A DNA stretch of 64,000 bases from Candidatus Hermodarchaeota archaeon (lineage in GTDB: Archaea; Asgardarchaeota; Hermodarchaeia; Hermodarchaeales; Hermodarchaeaceae): contig JAEOTO010000031.1 in assembly GCA_016839805.1 (NCBI GenBank), positions 1 through 64,000 on the forward strand, given 5' to 3'. The notes beneath the pieces were generated by a model. The model did not search any database. It was given only the letters and a program-made list of their open reading frames with translations, and was not told where the DNA came from. This document shows positions 60,680 through 64,000 of this stretch, one piece after another (within the stretch, counting starts at the first letter, position 1; every line of letters begins with the position of its first letter). Made by a program: the position numbers and the translations under genes.

Positions 60680-60923
60680 AGAAATCTCCCTTCAAGTAAA
60701 TTACGTGAATAATCTACAGTATCAACCTTTTCATTCAGATTATTCAGAAGTTGTAGGCATCCGTTTGAACACAGTTCGCGTTTTTATTTATTTTAAAACG
60801 CTTTCATAAGCACACAACCACTCACAAATAATTCAGATACAATAGGGAATACTACAACCAACTCGTGTTTGAATGAAAATTAATATTTCATTAAATAAAA
60901 GTGATGATGAGGAAGGGGAATAG

Positions 60924-61301
60924 GATGAGCGTGCTTGTGAACAAACAGGGCATTTTCTCCGTGATATCTACGACCATGTGGTACGGATTCTTGATACAAT
61001 CGAAACTTACCGCGATATGTTATCTGGGATGTTGGACATTTATCTATCGAGCACAAGTTTTCGCATGAACGAAGTCATGAAAGTTCTAACAATTATCGCG
61101 ACAATCTTCATCCCCCTCACACTCCTTGTTGGCATCTATGGCATGAATTTTCCAAATATGCCAGAATATACTTTCCCCTGGAGCTATTCTATCCTGCTAG
61201 TATTGATGCTTGTCATTACAATCAGCCTTCTTGTTTATTTTCGGAAAAAAGGTGGCTCTAACGAGCTTCAGAATTGGGTGTCGTTTTACTTAACGCACTA
61301 G
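60924..61301 (+). pseudogene. 5'-truncated CorA magnesium transporter remnant
   Basis: The frame after TAG 60921 reads DERACEQTGHFLRDIYDHVV, then ETYRDMLSGMLDIYLSS, FRMNEVMKVLTIIATIFIPL and the CorA signature GIYGMNFPNMPEYTFPW, followed by the second membrane helix. This is only the last ~110 residues of CorA; the ~200-residue cytoplasmic domain is absent and not found in other frames upstream. The tail after YFRKKG also departs from the family ending. GTG 60978 could start a 107-residue two-helix protein, but a remnant is more likely. Confidence 0.7.
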
Positions 61302-62850
61302 CTTGCTTTTCGAGTACTCGTTTCGCTATCTTTCCGGCGCTGGTTTTTGGAAAGGCATCAGTAAAGACAAGGTGCTTGGGAACCTTATAACGTGCAAGCT
61401 TCGACCGCATGAAAGCAAAAAGCTCGGTCTCTGAGACCTGCATTCCCTGCTTACGCATGATGAAAGCACAGCCAACTTCCCCCCACTTCTCATCAGGAAC
61501 TCCGACAACTGCGGCTTGATCGACTGCCGGATGCTCATCCAACACCCGTTCAATCTCGATTGGAAACACATTCTCACCCCCCGAAATGAAAAGGTCTTTC
61601 TTTCGACCAGCAATGAAGAAGAAGCCGTCTTCGTCTTGCCGAGCGAGATCTCCTGTATGAATCCAACCATCAGGTTCAATGACATCCTGAGTAGCTTGTG
61701 GGTTATTCCAATACCCACTGAACGCGTGAGGTCCCCTGAGAAGGAGTTCGCCTACCTCGCCTTGCGGAACATCTTCAAGCTCGTCATTTATGATGCGGAC
61801 TTCATTGTGGAAGAAGGGAAGGCCAATGGCGGTTGGTTTCTGTTTTGATGTTCCGGGTGGCATATAGAAGTTATTGGGTCCCACTTCAGTGAGCCCGTAT
61901 CCCATAGCAAATTCCTGACCACGTTTCCAGAAGGATTCCATTATTGAGACTGGACAGGGTGCCCCGCCACTGAGCCAGAAGCGTACAGAGCTAAAATCAG
62001 TCTTAGCGAATTCCGGTGTATTGATCATCATGTGGTACATAGTAGGAACCCCGATGACAATGGTGCAGCTTTCTTCTTCGATTCGACGGAGGACATCGAT
62101 GGGATCAAAATTTTGCCAAAGAATCATGCGGGCACCAACGTGGAGGAGAGAGACGAGAAGGACGTTCCACCCACCGGTGTGGAAGAGAGGAAAGATGATC
62201 GGACAGACATCGGTGGGGTTGATACCCCAGCAGACGATGGTGTTCACTGAGTTCCAGAAAACGTGGCGATGTGAGAGTACTGCGCCTTTGGGTAGCCCGG
62301 TTGTTCCCCCAGTGGGAAGGATGAGAAACGGGTCTTCAAATCGTAGTGTTGGACGTGGCGGTGGCGTTGTGGGCTGGGTTTTGATGGATTTGTAATAAGA
62401 TGTGGTGCTAGAAAGTGAGGTTTCTTCTATAGCAAGAAAGTTGATGAGACTTGGAGTTTGTTTGCGGAACGCTAAGATGGTTTCATCAAATGTGTTTTCA
62501 TATATCAGCACTTTTGGCGAGGTATTATTGATGTATTCTTGGTGCTCAACAGGGGTGAGCCGAGCATTGAGGGGAACTAGAATAGCACCGAGTTTTCCAC
62601 AGGCAGCAAAGGCGTCGATGCATTCGACGCGATTGTTCATCAAAAACGCTACCCGGTCTCCTTTTCTAATATTATATTTGTTAGATAGAAGATTGGCGAG
62701 TTGGTTTCCTCGTTGATTAAGTTCGTCATATGTGTATCGGCGATTAGTTCTGGAGTCAAGCAGGGCCTCCAGTTTGGGCGTGAGGCCAGTGCGGCGTCCG
62801 AGCCAGTCACCTATCCAATGCCAGTCCTCTGGGGGTGAGATATTCATCAT
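61258..62850 (-). CDS. Acyl-CoA synthetase (AMP-forming)
   Basis: 530 residues with the ANL-family motifs: ILPTGGTTGLPKGAVLSH (A3), FPLFHTGGWNVLLV, GYGLTEVGPNN (A5), GWIHTGDLARQDEDGFFFIA (A7), GRKKDLFISGGENVFPIEIE (A8) and the catalytic Lys in PKTSAGKIAKRVL (A10). It activates a fatty or aromatic acid to its CoA ester. ATG 62850 or 62847. The alpha/beta hydrolase gene lies 35 nt upstream on the same strand, so both may be in one unit. Its 3' end overlaps the CorA remnant. Confidence 0.92.
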   Translation of the reverse strand: MMNISPPEDWHWIGDWLGRRTGLTPKLEALLDSRTNRRYTYDELNQRGNQLANLLSNKYNIRKGDRVAFLMNNRVECIDAFAACGKLGAILVPLNARLTPVEHQEYINNTSPKVLIYENTFDETILAFRKQTPSLINFLAIEETSLSSTTSYYKSIKTQPTTPPPRPTLRFEDPFLILPTGGTTGLPKGAVLSHRHVFWNSVNTIVCWGINPTDVCPIIFPLFHTGGWNVLLVSLLHVGARMILWQNFDPIDVLRRIEEESCTIVIGVPTMYHMMINTPEFAKTDFSSVRFWLSGGAPCPVSIMESFWKRGQEFAMGYGLTEVGPNNFYMPPGTSKQKPTAIGLPFFHNEVRIINDELEDVPQGEVGELLLRGPHAFSGYWNNPQATQDVIEPDGWIHTGDLARQDEDGFFFIAGRKKDLFISGGENVFPIEIERVLDEHPAVDQAAVVGVPDEKWGEVGCAFIMRKQGMQVSETELFAFMRSKLARYKVPKHLVFTDAFPKTSAGKIAKRVLEKQASALSKTTPNSEAR

Positions 62851-62885
62851 TACGTCTCACTTTAAATGGTTAGTAATCTACCAAG

Positions 62886-63662
62886 CTATGTTTTGTCGAC
62901 TTCAGCCAAGAAATTGAGCACAAGTTTGTTGAATTCATCAGGGTTATCAACAGGTGTCATATGAGAAGCCCCTTTCATGATGATGAATTTGTTACCAGGA
63001 ATCCAGTTCTTTAGCTGTTCAGCATGCCACATTGGAACAGTTTCATCCTTCTCTCCTTGAATAATCAGCGTAGGGGATTGGATTTTTTTCAACTCATTTG
63101 CGATGTTGAACCCTGCCGTTGAAATGAGGGCTAACCGATAATCAGTTCTATCAACTCGGCGAATCATTTCCCGAACATGATTCTTTGCTTCATCCGATGC
63201 AAGCCGTAGGATTTTCTTGACTCCCCAGTTGGCAAACCAGTTCATATCGTGATCAGCTGTGAGAGTGAGTCGATCGCTCACTGCATGATCTGCTATCATG
63301 GCAGCAGAATCAGCCAGAATGAGTCCCTTTACAAGTTTAGGGTATTTTATCGCTAACACTTCTGCGACCATTCCTCCCATCGAGAGGCCACAAACGTGGG
63401 TTTGGCTGATATTCAGATGGTGAAGAAATGCATTAAGATCGTTCGCATGTGAGTGAACCTGATATTCTTCACTAGGTTTGGTGGATTTACCGAACCCCTT
63501 CAAATCGACAGTGATGACGCGATAATGTTTGGCAAAGGGATCAATCTGGTATCGCCAGCTAGTTAGGTCACTTAGTAATCCATGGATGAGAAGTAGTGGG
63601 AACCCTTCGCCTTCTTCTTCATAATAGAGTGTTACATCATCACTTACTTGGGCTTCTGGCAT
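62886..63662 (-). CDS. Alpha/beta-fold hydrolase
   Basis: About 258 residues: oxyanion region LLLIHGLLSDLTSW, VDLKGFGKSTKP, nucleophile elbow VCGLSMGGMVAE, acid QGEKDETVPMWHAE, and His in IMKGASHMTPVDNPDEF. This is a complete Ser-Asp-His triad of the esterase/lactonase type. ATG 63662 has GAGGG upstream, and a TATA-like ATATTTAAG at 63714-63722 fits that start; the ATG at 63707 lies too close to the TATA element. It is likely cotranscribed with the acyl-CoA synthetase. Confidence 0.88.
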   Translation of the reverse strand: MPEAQVSDDVTLYYEEEGEGFPLLLIHGLLSDLTSWRYQIDPFAKHYRVITVDLKGFGKSTKPSEEYQVHSHANDLNAFLHHLNISQTHVCGLSMGGMVAEVLAIKYPKLVKGLILADSAAMIADHAVSDRLTLTADHDMNWFANWGVKKILRLASDEAKNHVREMIRRVDRTDYRLALISTAGFNIANELKKIQSPTLIIQGEKDETVPMWHAEQLKNWIPGNKFIIMKGASHMTPVDNPDEFNKLVLNFLAEVDKT

Positions 63663-63750
63663 GCTAAACCCTCTTTTGCGTAAATATACATTGAAAGGGT
63701 CGTTCATTTACGCTTAAATATCTTGACTGCGTGATATAGGATTCGCCAAA

Positions 63751-64000
63751 ATGTCAACAGGTGTTGACACAATGACAGAAGAAAAACCATTAGAAAAACA
63801 GATGTGGCGTCCAGTCATTACGGAACGTCGTTGGAACTGGATTGTTTCAGGTTTAGTGAATTTCATCATCGTTTTCATCGTTGCTCTATTGTTCTGGTAT
63901 GTCTTCATGGACTGGCGATTCTCCCTCTTTTACTGGTTTGGATGGATGTTCCTAGGATCTGCGATAGCTGGATGGGGAATTCTCGTTGTTGTTCTTCAAA
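63751..64000 (+). CDS. Membrane protein, N-terminal part (cut by right edge)
   Basis: ATG 63751 opens a frame that runs off the window after 83 codons. It has a polar N-terminus (MSTGVDTMTEEKPLEKQMWR), then two hydrophobic helices (SGLVNFIIVFIVALLFWYVF and YWFGWMFLGSAIAGWGILVV). A second ATG at 63772 is possible. It is too short for a family call. It is divergent from the alpha/beta hydrolase gene. Confidence 0.65.
   Translation, partial: MSTGVDTMTEEKPLEKQMWRPVITERRWNWIVSGLVNFIIVFIVALLFWYVFMDWRFSLFYWFGWMFLGSAIAGWGILVVVLQ

Noticed and set aside
62021-62716. Several plus-strand ORFs
   Set aside because: Shadows of the acyl-CoA synthetase gene.
63714-63908. Minus-strand ORF of 64 codons at the right edge
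   Set aside because: Antisense to the membrane protein that begins at 63751 and runs off the window.

Overview
The window looks like chromosomal DNA of an archaeon, most likely an Asgard (Promethearchaeota) lineage. The evidence is an archaeal histone, RadA and RadB-like recombinases, FEN1-, Hel308- and Hef-type enzymes, TATA-box promoters, a free-standing Roadblock/LC7 protein, a longin-like protein and a possible MIT-PLD protein. GTG and TTG starts are common and are often supported by a good Shine-Dalgarno (SD) sequence. I saw no rRNA, tRNA, CRISPR array, insertion sequence or prophage.

Layout. 1-9.3 kb: a membrane-anchored alpha/beta hydrolase cut by the left edge, an MBL-fold hydrolase, a hemerythrin plus two ferritin-like paralogues, a double GNAT, a DegT-type aminotransferase, a TPR protein, a DUF354 protein and a surface protein. 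9.3-13.4 kb: a longin-like protein, a short histone, a Roadblock protein and a PD-(D/E)XK nuclease. 13.4-23 kb (minus strand): a double Lrp-like protein, a MIT-like/PLD protein, and a likely operon of an M28 peptidase-like surface protein, a small membrane protein and a VirB4/HerA-like ATPase. That ATPase is split between two reading frames at a textbook -1 frameshift site. 23-26.4 kb (plus): a DUF2769 protein, a membrane protein and a Ski2/Hel308-like helicase with a SWIM-type zinc motif. 26.4-37.6 kb (minus): an operon that mixes RadA, a RadB-like ATPase and a zinc-ribbon/winged-helix protein with a membrane HEXXH protein, an 810-residue membrane protein and a 1645-residue surface protein. 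37.6-44.2 kb: a FEN1-like nuclease, a stand-alone Lrp ligand-binding (RAM) domain followed by an EamA transporter fused to the same domain, and a Hef-type helicase. 44.3-64 kb is mostly metabolism and transport: a GH3-like enzyme, an ATP-grasp ligase, inositol-1-phosphate synthase, a Nudix hydrolase, flavoproteins, an ABC exporter, two MFS carriers, a KAS III-like enzyme, a PfkB kinase, DinB and DUF1801 proteins, an SDR, a CorA remnant, an acyl-CoA synthetase and an alpha/beta hydrolase.

Two things stand out. The first is the frameshift site: T TTT TTC, a 7-nt spacer and a perfect 9-bp stem-loop, which would join a two-TM N-terminal domain to a VirB4-like ATPase domain whose Walker A motif is degenerate. 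The second is the 13-43 kb region as a whole, where recombination enzymes are interleaved with large surface and membrane proteins. This could be an undescribed envelope-linked DNA transfer or processing system. That is an inference from gene content only.
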